From CALMEC01 sp031366605 (lineage in GTDB: Bacteria > Actinomycetota > Thermoleophilia > Miltoncostaeales > Miltoncostaeaceae), in the NCBI GenBank assembly GCA_031366605.1, contig JANLOO010000037.1:51972-115971 (forward strand): a stretch of 64,000 nucleotides of DNA, written 5' to 3'. The notes beneath the pieces are model-generated. The model had not been told where the DNA came from. It saw only the letters and a program-made list of their open reading frames with translations, and did no database searches. The stretch's first letter is position 1. Each line of letters begins with the position of its first letter. The position numbers were made by a program, and so were the translations under genes. Shown here in pieces: positions 34,906 through 42,359 of the stretch.

Positions 34906-34911
34906 AGCCTA
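34906..34911 (-). promoter_or_regulatory. -10 box TAGGCT for tatA-tatC
   Basis: TAGGCT on the minus strand is followed after 6 nt by the proposed ATC start at 34899. This is the same arrangement as other leaderless promoters in the window. Confidence 0.5.
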
Positions 34912-34941
34912 GCGGAGCCGTCGTCGATGCGACGCAAACGA

Positions 34942-35604
34942 TCACGCGATCGCCACGACGACGGGGGGGATGACACTCGGCGCAACGGTGTTGGAACGCT
35001 TCTCAGGAGTGATCGCGAGTGCGCTGACGCCCGCCAGGTCAGCGGTTGCGACGATCACCTCGCCCTGTGCAGTCCGCGCCGCAAACCCCTCGGAGCGAGG
35101 CTTCCCGTTGCGAATGGTCCAGAGTTCGTACCCCTCGTCGGCGGCCAGGGCCGGAAGGCCGGTCATTCGCATCACCGCTGCGCCATCCGCGTCGATGACG
35201 ACGCGACCCGCCACCGAACCGGCGGCGATCGGGATCTCGCGACCGCCGGAGCCATCGCGCAGCAGCGTCACGTTCCACGCCACGAGCCCTGCGACCAGCA
35301 CTGCCATCGCGCCCGCAAGTGCCTGCCACCGTGACATGCCCCCGCGCCGAGGAGCAACCACCGGGGTCCGTGCCCGGCCCTCCGCGCGGACCGCTTCCAT
35401 CACCCGGGCCCTGAGCGCGGGAGGCGGATCCAACTGCGGGACCTCGAGTGCAAGCCCGGCGGCGGCGCCCCTCAAGACGTCCAACTCCGCCCGACAATCG
35501 TGGCAGGTCGCTGCGTGACGCTCGACTTCGGCGGCCTCCTGCTCCGTTGCCGCGCCCAGCGCGACCGATGCGATCAGCTCACGGATGGCGGTGTGCTCGC
35601 TCAT
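34942..35604 (-). CDS. RskA-like zinc anti-sigma factor
   Basis: A 220-residue membrane anti-sigma factor. The cytoplasmic N-terminal domain has a ZAS zinc motif (RHAATCHDCRAEL, H-x3-C-x2-C). A single membrane helix (WQALAGAMAVLVAGLVAWNV, about 93-112) is followed by an extracytoplasmic RskA-type beta domain (MRMTGLPALAADEGYELW, AITPEKRSNT). It would hold the ECF sigma factor at the membrane until regulated proteolysis frees it. Its ATG overlaps the sigma-factor stop (ATGA), so the pair is made in balance. Confidence 0.92.
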   Translation of the reverse strand: MSEHTAIRELIASVALGAATEQEAAEVERHAATCHDCRAELDVLRGAAAGLALEVPQLDPPPALRARVMEAVRAEGRARTPVVAPRRGGMSRWQALAGAMAVLVAGLVAWNVTLLRDGSGGREIPIAAGSVAGRVVIDADGAAVMRMTGLPALAADEGYELWTIRNGKPRSEGFAARTAQGEVIVATADLAGVSALAITPEKRSNTVAPSVIPPVVVAIA

Positions 35605-36191
35605 GCGCCCACCAGTCCGGGATCGAGGTTGCGACGGACACGCTCAAGGCCAAGGCGCATGCGGCTCTTGACGGTGCCGAGCGGCAGCGACAACATCGCC
35701 GCGATCTCGTGGTGCGTATACCCACCGAAGTAGGCCAGGCGAAGCACCTGCAGTTGGTCGTCCGGAACGTCGTGGAGCGCGGTTTGGACCTCCTCGGCTG
35801 CGACATTCGCCAGGGCGACCTCCGCCGCGTCGGGGGCGTCCGGCTCGATGGCCGCGACGTGTTCGAGCGCTTCCTGACGACGCTTGTTGGCGGCACCTTG
35901 ACGCAACCGGTCGACCGCGCGGTGATGGACGATCGAGAGGATCCAGGTACGCACGCTGCCTTTGGGTGAGGAGTAGCGCGCCGCTCCGTTCCACACCGCC
36001 AAGAATGCCTCTTGCACGAGATCCTCCGCTGCTCCCCGCTCGCCGAGCAGCCTGAATGCCAAAGACCACGCGACGGTTCCATGCCGGTCGTAGAGCACCT
36101 CGAAGGCACGTTCGTCCCCCTTGGCGGCACAGACCAGCAGGTCCTCATCCGCCAGACGGGTCCGGTCTTCGGTGTGTCGCCGACCGATCAT
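35601..36191 (-). CDS. ECF-family RNA polymerase sigma factor (SigK-like)
   Basis: A 196-residue group IV sigma factor. Region 2 shows FEVLYDRHGTVAWSLAFRLL and EDLVQEAFLAVW, and region 4 has a helix-turn-helix in YTHHEIAAMLSLPLGTVKSR. No region 3 or C-terminal extension is present. The pairing with a RskA-like anti-sigma factor resembles the mycobacterial SigK/SigL systems. TAGAGA lies 8 nt upstream of the ATG on the minus strand, so the mRNA may be leaderless. No obvious shared operator that would mark self-regulation was seen. Confidence 0.93.
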   Translation of the reverse strand: MIGRRHTEDRTRLADEDLLVCAAKGDERAFEVLYDRHGTVAWSLAFRLLGERGAAEDLVQEAFLAVWNGAARYSSPKGSVRTWILSIVHHRAVDRLRQGAANKRRQEALEHVAAIEPDAPDAAEVALANVAAEEVQTALHDVPDDQLQVLRLAYFGGYTHHEIAAMLSLPLGTVKSRMRLGLERVRRNLDPGLVGA

Positions 36192-36203
36192 CTACCCATT
36201 CTC

Positions 36204-36209
36204 TACGAT
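36204..36209 (+). promoter_or_regulatory. -10 box TACGAT for the chorismate mutase gene
   Basis: TACGAT would start an mRNA near 36216 with a leader of about 30 nt containing GAGGTG before the ATG at 36247. It lies in the divergent gap with the sigma-factor gene. Confidence 0.35.
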
Positions 36210-36246
36210 CGAGACGCCAACTTGGATCACCGAGGTGCCGTGCCCC

Positions 36247-36567
36247 ATGAATTCGCAGATCCCGCCCGACCCTGCCCAAGACGCCCTGATCCGCCAGATG
36301 CGCGACCAGATCGTCGACAACGACCTCAAGCTCGTCCAGGCCGTCAACAGCCGACTGACGCTCGTTGCCCGGCTGCGCGCGTACAAAGAAGGCAACGGAA
36401 TCACGTTCGTGGACCCTTCACGGGAGGCATGGATGCACCGGTTCCTGCAGGGTGCCAACAGCGGACCGCTCTCGTCCGGAGGCCTGACCGAACTCTACGA
36501 CCACCTGCTTGAGCTGACCAAGCGCGAAACCGATGTCGCTACTCGGGGGCAAAGTCCTCCGGGGTGA
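36247..36567 (+). CDS. Chorismate mutase type II (AroQ-like)
   Basis: A 106-residue all-helical protein matching monofunctional AroQ chorismate mutases, which turn chorismate into prephenate for Phe/Tyr synthesis. Helix 1 carries LIRQMRDQIVDNDLKLVQAV with the active-site Arg, followed by NSRLTLVARLRAYKEGNG containing the conserved Arg/Lys pair, and FVDPSREAWMHRFLQ. No other aromatic-pathway gene is nearby. The last 29 nt overlap the 3' end of the opposite bifunctional nuclease gene. Confidence 0.85.
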   Translation: MNSQIPPDPAQDALIRQMRDQIVDNDLKLVQAVNSRLTLVARLRAYKEGNGITFVDPSREAWMHRFLQGANSGPLSSGGLTELYDHLLELTKRETDVATRGQSPPG

Positions 36568-37030
36568 CGTTCTCGAGGAACTCTTTGAACTGGGCGACGA
36601 CGTCCTCGGTCTCGACGGGCTCCGCCTGGTCGGGGAACTCGATGCCGCTGTCCTCGATGACCTGGTCGGCCGCGAAGATCGGTGCGTTGGCGCGAACAGC
36701 CAGCGCGATCGCGTCGGACGGGCGGGAATCCACGTCGAACTCCGACACCTCTGAACGCAGCGTGATCAGGGCATAGAACGTGTTGTCGCGCAACTCGGTC
36801 ACCGTGATCTTGGCGACCTGTGCGTTGAGCTCACGCATGATGTCGGTCGCCAGGTCGTGGGTCATCGGACGCGGCGTGTCGGTTCCCTGCAATTTCATCA
36901 GGATCGCCGCGGCTTCGGCGTGGCCGATCCAGATGGGCAGGAACGTGTTTCCGGCCACCGTCTTGAGCAACACGATCGGCTGTTTGCCGACCAGGTCGAA
37001 GCTGACGCCGTAGATGACCATCTCCTGCAT
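36539..37030 (-). CDS. Bifunctional nuclease family protein (DUF151)
   Basis: A 163-residue protein of the BFN/DUF151 family: VGKQPIVLLKTVAGNTFLPIWIGHAEAAAIL at the start, RPMTHDLATDIM, and the signature VDSRPSDAIALAVRANAPIF. Family members are found in many bacteria and plants, and DNase/RNase activity has been reported for some. The C-terminal tail is acidic. The ATG at 37030 is used; a second ATG three codons later is possible. A perfect TATAAT box lies upstream, which is rare in this window and suggests strong expression. Confidence 0.92.
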   Translation of the reverse strand: MQEMVIYGVSFDLVGKQPIVLLKTVAGNTFLPIWIGHAEAAAILMKLQGTDTPRPMTHDLATDIMRELNAQVAKITVTELRDNTFYALITLRSEVSEFDVDSRPSDAIALAVRANAPIFAADQVIEDSGIEFPDQAEPVETEDVVAQFKEFLENVTPEDFAPE

Positions 37031-37075
37031 TGGCGGGACAGGCTCCCAATCGAGGTGAGTGACGCGCGTCGATCC

Positions 37076-37103
37076 ATTATAGGAACAGTCTGGTGGTTGT
37101 CCG
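37076..37103 (-). promoter_or_regulatory. Promoter with consensus TATAAT for the bifunctional nuclease gene
   Basis: On the minus strand CGGACA (37103-37098) and TATAAT (37081-37076) are 16 nt apart, fitting a housekeeping sigma-70 promoter. Confidence 0.6.
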
Positions 37104-37126
37104 CCCGGGCGGTTCGGTGATACCGT
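37097..37126 (+). promoter_or_regulatory. Promoter of tRNA-Ile
   Basis: TTGTCC (37097-37102) and TACCGT (37121-37126) are 18 nt apart, about 15 nt before the tRNA 5' end. The -35 region overlaps that of the divergent promoter. Confidence 0.5.
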
Positions 37127-37140
37127 TCCGGGCCGCTTGC

Positions 37141-37214
37141 GGGCGATTAGCTCAGGTGGTTAGAGCGCATCCCTGATAAGGATGAGGTCCGTGGTTCGAG
37201 TCCACGATCGCCCA
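37141..37214 (+). tRNA. tRNA-Ile (anticodon GAT)
   Basis: A 74-nt cloverleaf. The acceptor stem GGGCGAT pairs with ATCGCCC, the D arm is AGCTCAGGTGGTTAGAGC, the anticodon stem-loop is CATCC-CTGATAA-GGATG with GAT at 37175-37177, and the T arm contains GGTTCGAGTCC. The discriminator base is A and CCA is not encoded. It stands alone, not followed by tRNA-Ala in the sequence seen here. Confidence 0.97.
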
Positions 37215-37226
37215 CTGCGTGCGCCG

Positions 37227-37376
37227 TCATTCCACCTCACGGAATTCGGCGAGAAGCCGGGTGTGCCGCAGCGCGGCGCACTCGGCGACGACACGCGCGG
37301 CGAGTTCGCGCAGCTCGCGACGGTCCTCGTCGGTGACCAGGTCCTCGAGACGGATCGGTGCGTCGTGTTCGTCCAC
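37227..37376 (-). CDS. Small acidic protein downstream of parB (hypothetical)
   Basis: I do not recognise this 49-residue product. It is acidic and helical in character (EDLVTDEDRRELRELAARVV, then AECAALRHTRLLAEFREVE). The GTG at 37376 has a good AGGAG with 7-nt spacing; a TTG at 37430 would give 67 residues. It lies 83 nt after parB on the same strand and ends 12 nt before the 3' end of the convergent tRNA. It is probably the last gene of the rpmH-to-parB operon if it is real. Confidence 0.5.
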   Translation of the reverse strand: MDEHDAPIRLEDLVTDEDRRELRELAARVVAECAALRHTRLLAEFREVE

Positions 37377-37459
37377 GTCTGTGCTCCTGTCGCCATCGTA
37401 TCCAGAGGTGCGCTGTCTGAACAGAGGCAATGGCCCACTCGGCTGATACGTCTGCGGCG

Positions 37460-38320
37460 TCAGCCCAAACGGTCGAGCCCGCGGCGCAAGGAGTCCTCGT
37501 CGGCGAAGCGCAGTTCGATCACGATCTCGTCTGACCCTGCGCGACGACGGACCGCGACCGGCGCCCCGAACACCCCGTAGAACCGGTCGACCGCCCGATC
37601 GGTCAACGGGGATGGCTCAATCGGTGGTGCAGACCGACTGCGTCGGGTCTCGCCGGCCCGGGCGGCGGCCTCGACCTGACGCACCGAGAGGCCCTCGGCG
37701 ACTGCCCGTTCGGCCAGCTCCCGGCGCGCGCGGGCCCCGTCGGCCATCAGCACGGCGCGTGCGTGCCCCTCGCTCAGCGTGCCGTCCTGAACCAACTCCT
37801 GGACGGGGTCGGGCAGCTCCAGCAGGCGCAGCAGGTTCGAGATGCCTGGACGGCTCCTGCCGAGGGTCGACGCGACATGTGCGTGGGTCTGTCCGAAGTC
37901 CTCGACGAGTGCAGCGACCGCATGCGCCAGTTCCATCGGGTTGAGATCTTCGCGGACGACGTTCTCGACCAATGCGAGCTCGAGCCGCTCACGGTCGGCC
38001 GCATCGCGCACGAGTGCCGGGATCCGATCGATGCCGGCGCGTTTCGCGGCTTGCCAGCGCCGCTCGCCGGCGATCAGCTCGTAGCCGCCGTCGCCGAGCG
38101 GGCGGACGACGACGGGTTGCACAAGGCCACTGGTGCGCAAGGATTCCGCCAGGGAGTCCAGGGCCGTCTCGTCAAAGCGCCTCCGTGGCTGCTTGGGGTT
38201 CGGTCGGATCGCGGCGACCTCGAGCTCCAGCAGACCTCCGGCGGGCGTCACGCCGGCCGGTGCCGGCGCACCCAGCAGGGCGGCGAGTCCGCGGCCAAGG
38301 CGTTGCGGGGAGTCAGCCAC
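37460..38320 (-). CDS. parB: Chromosome partitioning protein ParB
   Basis: A 286-residue CTPase and parS-binding protein. The N-terminus has RLGRGLAALLG. The ParB/Srx domain shows IRPNPKQPRRRFDETALDSLA, GYELIAGERRWQAAKRAG and VENVVREDLNPMELA. The central helix-turn-helix (TLGRSRPGISNLLRLLELP) binds parS, and a C-terminal dimerisation domain ends ADEDSLRRGLDRLG. The GTG at 38320 follows GGGAGG by 9 nt and overlaps the end of parA by 8 nt. Two parS sites lie about 1.5 kb upstream in the same operon. Confidence 0.95.
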   Translation of the reverse strand: MADSPQRLGRGLAALLGAPAPAGVTPAGGLLELEVAAIRPNPKQPRRRFDETALDSLAESLRTSGLVQPVVVRPLGDGGYELIAGERRWQAAKRAGIDRIPALVRDAADRERLELALVENVVREDLNPMELAHAVAALVEDFGQTHAHVASTLGRSRPGISNLLRLLELPDPVQELVQDGTLSEGHARAVLMADGARARRELAERAVAEGLSVRQVEAAARAGETRRSRSAPPIEPSPLTDRAVDRFYGVFGAPVAVRRRAGSDEIVIELRFADEDSLRRGLDRLG

Positions 38321-39062
38321 GTGTTGCGACCTCCCTGGCGGCCTCGGTGTAGGCGGCCGCTCCAGACGACGCCGGGTCATAACGGATCACAGGCTCTCCA
38401 TGGGACGGCGCCTCAGCGAGACGTATGTTTCGTGGTATCACAGTCCGGAATGCGAGTTCCCCAAAGTGGCGCCGGACTTCGGCGATGACCTCACCGCTGA
38501 CCCGTGTGCGGGGATCGTGCATCGTCATCAGCATGCCCGCGACGCGCAAGCCCGTGTTGAGCGACCCTTGCACGGCCGTCACGGTCTCCAGCAGCCTGCT
38601 CAGTCCTTCGAGCGCGTAGAACTCGCACTGCACGGGAACGATCAGTCGCTCGGCCGCCGTCAAGGCGTTGACGGTCAACAGATCCAACGACGGCGGGCAG
38701 TCCAGCAGCACGAACCGATATGCGGCGGCGATCGGCGCGAGCGCGCGGGCGAGCAGGTGCTCCCGGTTGTCACGACCGGGCAACTCGATTGCCGCGCCGG
38801 CCAGGTCGGGTGCGGATGGAGCGATGTCGAGCCCTTCGACGCGCGTTGACACGATCACGTCGGTGATCGCCACGTCGTCAAGCAGCACGTCGGCCATGGT
38901 GGGACTCGGCCGGACGATGCCGAGACCGCTCGTCGCGTTGGCCTGGGGGTCGATGTCGACCAGCAGGGTGCGCATGCCGGCCGTTGCGAGACACGCCGCC
39001 AGGTTGACCGAGGTCGTGGTCTTTCCGACCCCACCTTTTTGGTTGACGACGGCGTAGATCAC
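38313..39062 (-). CDS. parA: Chromosome partitioning ATPase ParA (Soj)
   Basis: A 249-residue deviant-Walker ATPase starting IYAVVNQKGGVGKTTTSVNL, so it lacks an N-terminal DNA-binding extension and is the chromosomal Soj type. Further motifs are VDIDPQANATSGLG, VLLDCPPSLDLLTVNAL and RVAGMLMTMHDPRT. It segregates origins together with ParB and parS. The GTG at 39062 overlaps the rsmG stop (GTGA). Confidence 0.96.
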   Translation of the reverse strand: MIYAVVNQKGGVGKTTTSVNLAACLATAGMRTLLVDIDPQANATSGLGIVRPSPTMADVLLDDVAITDVIVSTRVEGLDIAPSAPDLAGAAIELPGRDNREHLLARALAPIAAAYRFVLLDCPPSLDLLTVNALTAAERLIVPVQCEFYALEGLSRLLETVTAVQGSLNTGLRVAGMLMTMHDPRTRVSGEVIAEVRRHFGELAFRTVIPRNIRLAEAPSHGEPVIRYDPASSGAAAYTEAAREVATRG

Positions 39063-39769
39063 GCGAGTGGCCGTTTGGCGGCGCGGCCCGGGCGTCGGGG
39101 GTAGCGATCCGGGGTTGGCGCGACCTTGCGAAATTCGTGCAGGTGACGATCCGCCCCCGCAAACGGCGTGACGGCGGTGACGGGCCCGGGCTCCCACCCC
39201 AGCAGCGCGCACGCGATGGCTGCGCGACCTTCTTCAGTCGCGTCACGCGGGCCGCGCCACGCCACCAGGGTCCCACCGAGCGCGACGAGCGGTGCCGCGA
39301 GTTCGACGAGGACCGGCAACGGCGCGAGCGCCCGGGCGGTCGCAACCGACCAATGCTCGCGCTCAGTCGTCGCCAGCGTTTCTGTGCGTTCGCCCACGAC
39401 CCGTACGTTAGGCAAATCGCTGGTCGCGCGTATGAGCCAATCAGCCTTGGACCGCTCGCTCTCGACCAGAGTGACCGCACATTCCGGACACGCCATCGCC
39501 AGCGGCACACCGGGAAAGCCCCCGCCGCTCCCGAGATCCACGATCGTGTCCGCCGCGCGCAGCACGGGGAGCGCGAGCGCGAGGAGGCTGTCCACCAGGT
39601 GGCGGTCGATGCCCTCCTCGTGCAGATCGATCGCGGTCAGGTTCTGTGGCTCGATCGCCATCCGGTCGAGGAGCGCCACCATGCGCCCGGCGGCCGGTGG
39701 ATCGAGGAAGAGCCCCTCGGCTGCACACGCGTCCAACAGACGTGTCACGGGCGCCCGTCCGCGACTCAT
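39059..39769 (-). CDS. rsmG: 16S rRNA (guanine-N7) methyltransferase RsmG
   Basis: A 236-residue SAM-dependent methyltransferase that modifies G527 of 16S rRNA. It shows NLTAI, the SAM-binding IVDLGSGGGFPGVPLAMACP, ESERSKADWLIRAT, the region TARALAPLPVLVELAAPLV, and GGTLVAWRG. The ATG follows GGAGG with 7-nt spacing. It lies in the usual place before parA and is separated from jag by a 79-nt gap that contains both parS sites. Confidence 0.95.
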   Translation of the reverse strand: MSRGRAPVTRLLDACAAEGLFLDPPAAGRMVALLDRMAIEPQNLTAIDLHEEGIDRHLVDSLLALALPVLRAADTIVDLGSGGGFPGVPLAMACPECAVTLVESERSKADWLIRATSDLPNVRVVGERTETLATTEREHWSVATARALAPLPVLVELAAPLVALGGTLVAWRGPRDATEEGRAAIACALLGWEPGPVTAVTPFAGADRHLHEFRKVAPTPDRYPRRPGRAAKRPLA

Positions 39770-39792
39770 TCCCCGGCCTCCACAGCCGTCGA

Positions 39793-39808
39793 TGTTTCAC
39801 GTGAAACA
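39793..39808. promoter_or_regulatory. parS site, exact consensus
   Basis: TGTTTCACGTGAAACA is the exact 16-bp parS palindrome, extended to 18 bp by flanking A/T. ParB binds here to load partition complexes near the origin. Confidence 0.95.
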
Positions 39809-39820
39809 TGCACCGACGGA

Positions 39821-39836
39821 CGTTTCACGTGAAACG
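39821..39836. promoter_or_regulatory. parS site, one symmetric change
   Basis: CGTTTCACGTGAAACG keeps the 14-bp parS core and lies within a 20-bp perfect palindrome (39819-39838). It is 28 bp centre to centre from the first site. Confidence 0.9.
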
Positions 39837-39848
39837 TCGGAGGGCTGC

Positions 39849-40319
39849 TCAGTCGGCCATTGAGGCCGGCAGCACCACGAGACGTCGGTTTGGTTCGTCC
39901 CCTTCGCTGCGGGTCACGACGTCGGCGCGATCGGCCAGCGCCATGTGGACGATCCGGCGATCATGCGGTGTCATGGGATCAAGCTCGATCTCCTCGCCAT
40001 GCCTCACCGCCTCAGCGGCCGCGTGCTCGGCCAACCGCACCAGCTGCTGCCGCCGCCGCTCACGGTACCCGCCCGCGTCCACTGTGACGCGCCGCGGCTC
40101 GCCGTGACCAGCGCGCAGCGCGGTCTGATGAGCCAGGTACTGCAGCGCGTCGATCACCGCACCGTCGCGACCGATCATCGCGTCAAGGTCCTCGCCGTCC
40201 ATCACCACCGCGATCTCACCATCGTCGATCTCGGTCACCGAGAGCTCGGCATGCAGGCCCATCCCACCCAGTATCGCGGTGAACATCGTCTCGAGCGTCT
40301 TGCCGGGGTCGTCGCTCAT
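39849..40319 (-). CDS. jag: RNA-binding protein Jag/KhpB (KH and R3H domains)
   Basis: A 156-residue RNA-binding protein. The KH domain has the GxxG-type loop in IGRDGAVIDALQYLAHQ, and the R3H domain has LDPMTPHDRRIVHMALADR. The N-terminal Jag-N domain of Firmicutes is missing, as is usual in actinobacteria. Jag/KhpB is linked to cell-division control in other species. Its ATG overlaps the yidC stop (ATGA). Confidence 0.94.
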   Translation of the reverse strand: MSDDPGKTLETMFTAILGGMGLHAELSVTEIDDGEIAVVMDGEDLDAMIGRDGAVIDALQYLAHQTALRAGHGEPRRVTVDAGGYRERRRQQLVRLAEHAAAEAVRHGEEIELDPMTPHDRRIVHMALADRADVVTRSEGDEPNRRLVVLPASMAD

Positions 40320-41245
40320 CGCTTCTTCGGGGGTCGGCGTCGTTGGTTGGTCGCGCGGTTGCGCTGCGCGGGCGGCCTGCGTGGCGAGGTCGTCGTGCCC
40401 TCGGACCCGATCTCGGCCGGCTCGGCCACGACAGTCGGGGTGGGCTTTGCCTCGGATCTGTCCCCCGACTTCTCCTGCTTTGCCTTTGTCGTAGCACCAC
40501 TCGGCGACTTCGACTCGACGGCGACCACTGCAGGCGCCGGAACCAGGCCACCCTCAGCAGCTCCCGCCATCTGGAGCGGGCCCAGACGACGCTTGAGCAC
40601 CACCTGCTGCCCGCCGGTCCAGAGGTTGGTCGTCATCCAGTACAGCACCAATCCCGCGGGAACGTTCGGGTAGAAGAACAAACCGCCGACGATGAACAGC
40701 GGCAGCACCCGGAACAGCTTGCGCTGCATGTCGTTGGTCTGCGGCGTGGTCGCCATCGACACCTCGGTCGCCAGCAGCTGAGACCCGCCGTAGATGATGG
40801 CGACGATGATCGCCGTCCAGCCCATGCTGCGAAATTGCGTCGAGATGTCCGGGATGACCCACATGAACGACAGGTCGGCATTGCCGATCTGCTCTTTCGC
40901 GAAGTTGCGCAACACGTAGTACAGCGCGATGAAGATCGGGAACTGGAACACCATCGGCAGACACGAGCCGAAGGGGTTGACCTTGTTCTCCTGGAAGAGC
41001 CGCATCATCTCTTCCTGCTGTTTGCGCTTGTCGTTCTTGAACTTGTCCTTCATCTGCTTGAGTTGCGGGGCGATCTCCTGCATACGTCGCGCGGAGCGGT
41101 ACTGGCTGACGAACAGCGGCAAAATGAGGATTCGCACGCAGACCGTCAGCACCACGATCGCCCAGCCGTACGTCAGGTTGGCCTTGTCGTGGAGGAAGAT
41201 CAGGAAGTCGTGGAGCGGACCCTCCAGGAACTTGAGTGGGTTCAT
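40316..41245 (-). CDS. yidC: Membrane protein insertase YidC
   Basis: A 309-residue insertase with the short Gram-positive-type N-terminus and five membrane helices. It shows the first-loop Arg region PLFVSQYRSARRMQEIAP, a cytoplasmic coiled coil (QLKQMKDKFKNDKRKQQEEM), NPFGSCLPMVFQFPIFIALY, and a last helix GLVLYWMTTNLWTGGQQVVL. A basic tail (RRPPAQRNRATNQRRRPPKK) probably binds ribosomes. No lipobox is seen at the N-terminus. The ATG at 41245 overlaps the yidD stop. Confidence 0.95.
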   Translation of the reverse strand: MNPLKFLEGPLHDFLIFLHDKANLTYGWAIVVLTVCVRILILPLFVSQYRSARRMQEIAPQLKQMKDKFKNDKRKQQEEMMRLFQENKVNPFGSCLPMVFQFPIFIALYYVLRNFAKEQIGNADLSFMWVIPDISTQFRSMGWTAIIVAIIYGGSQLLATEVSMATTPQTNDMQRKLFRVLPLFIVGGLFFYPNVPAGLVLYWMTTNLWTGGQQVVLKRRLGPLQMAGAAEGGLVPAPAVVAVESKSPSGATTKAKQEKSGDRSEAKPTPTVVAEPAEIGSEGTTTSPRRPPAQRNRATNQRRRPPKKR

Positions 41246-41475
41246 CGGCGGAACACGCGTTGGTCGTGTGGGTAGTCGACGCCGCCATGCGAGGCCGGGT
41301 TGCAGCGCAGAAGGCGCCACCCCGCAAGGATCACACCACGCGGGACTCCGAATTCACGAACCGCGAGTACTGCGTATTCGGAGCAACTGGGCACGTACTT
41401 GCACCGCGGCCGCAGGAGCGGCGAGACGAGCCGCTGGTACGCCTTGACCGGTGCCAGGACGAGCGCGCGGATCAT
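41242..41475 (-). CDS. yidD: Membrane protein insertion efficiency factor YidD
   Basis: A 77-residue protein of the YidD/HlyA family: LAPVKAYQRLVSPLLRPRCK, YVPSCSEYAVLAVREFG with the conserved cysteines, and GWRLLRCNPASHGGVDY. It aids YidC-dependent insertion. It overlaps rnpA upstream and yidC downstream through ATGA junctions. Confidence 0.95.
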   Translation of the reverse strand: MIRALVLAPVKAYQRLVSPLLRPRCKYVPSCSEYAVLAVREFGVPRGVILAGWRLLRCNPASHGGVDYPHDQRVFRR

Positions 41476-41867
41476 GCCGACGCCGCCGTTGCGCCCACAA
41501 CCTTGCGCGCCAACTCGCACAGACGCTCGCCGATCGCCGCACTGCCCTGCGCTTCGATGTACTCGAACACCCCTGAGCGGGCGATCACCACGAAGTCCGT
41601 TCCCCGTGGGAGTTCGTCGGCAAACGCCGCGAACTGCTCCCGCAACACCCGTTTGATGCGATTGCGCTCGACTGAACCGCCGACCTTCTTGGACACCGAG
41701 ACGCCGAGCCGTGCCAGATCGCCAGGTGCGCCATCGTCGCGACGAAATGCGTAGACGACGAGATGGCGCCCCGATGCAGACTTTCCGCGGCGGTACACCG
41801 CGTCGAAGTCGCCCGACCGGGTCAGACGCGAGCGCCGTGGTCGTGGTGCCGGGTCGGCGCTGGTCAC
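41472..41867 (-). CDS. rnpA: Ribonuclease P protein component
   Basis: A 131-residue basic protein that forms RNase P with the RNA subunit to mature tRNA 5' ends. It shows RLTRSGDFDAVYRRGKSASG, the RNR-type motif GGSVERNRIKRVLREQFA, and GTDFVVIARSGV. The GTG at 41867 gives a normal family length and lies 11 nt after rpmH; in-frame starts further up would run through rpmH. Confidence 0.95.
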   Translation of the reverse strand: MTSADPAPRPRRSRLTRSGDFDAVYRRGKSASGRHLVVYAFRRDDGAPGDLARLGVSVSKKVGGSVERNRIKRVLREQFAAFADELPRGTDFVVIARSGVFEYIEAQGSAAIGERLCELARKVVGATAASA

Positions 41868-41878
41868 GCCTGCTCCGC

Positions 41879-42013
41879 CTATGCCGAGAGCCGGGCGCGG
41901 CCCTTGGCCCGCCGCCGCCGAAGCACGGCACGCCCCCCGCGGGTGCTCATCCGCTTGCGGAACCCGTGGGTCTTCTTCCGCTTGCGCTTGTTCGGCTGGT
42001 AGGTCCTCTTCAC
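41879..42013 (-). CDS. rpmH: 50S ribosomal protein L34
   Basis: A 44-residue basic protein beginning VKRTYQPNKRKRKKTHGFRK and continuing RMSTRGGRAVLRRRRAKGRA, an exact fit to L34. The start is a GTG. It is the first gene of the leftward operon rpmH-rnpA-yidD-yidC-jag-(rsmG-parA-parB) next to the origin. Confidence 0.97.
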   Translation of the reverse strand: MKRTYQPNKRKRKKTHGFRKRMSTRGGRAVLRRRRAKGRARLSA

Positions 42014-42082
42014 GCGGGCTCGTCTTCGTCGCTGGGCAGGCTCTGGTGCGCGACCCTCGCTGGGGCCCCACCACGGCCGCGC

Positions 42083-42088
42083 ATGGTA
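42083..42088 (-). promoter_or_regulatory. Possible -10 box TACCAT for the rpmH operon
   Basis: TACCAT on the minus strand would give a leader of about 60 nt before the rpmH GTG. Assigned by position only. Confidence 0.3.
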
Positions 42089-42353
42089 CCAGAGTCACCC
42101 TCGCGACCGAGCGCGGTCGTCGCGCGCCCGTACACCATTCCCCACACGCCTCGCCATCCGCCGCGACCACCGCCACTCCGCGTCTCCACAGGTGTGGAAA
42201 CATCTGTGGAGAAACCTTCTTTCCCTGCTCTACGCGACTTTTTCCCGCCTTCGGACCACGTCTTAGGTCCTTCCCGGGTGTGATTTTGCCGCACCCACGG
42301 CACTTTCCTGTCCACAGCCCCGCTGCCCCCTTCCCGCCGATCGCGACCGTTGG

Positions 42354-42359
42354 TACGAT
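42354..42359 (+). promoter_or_regulatory. -10 box TACGAT for the ATPase-dnaA operon
   Basis: TACGAT lies 17 nt before the ATG at 42377, giving a leader of about 10 nt. It is placed just after the DnaA-box-like cluster, so DnaA could repress it. Confidence 0.45.
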
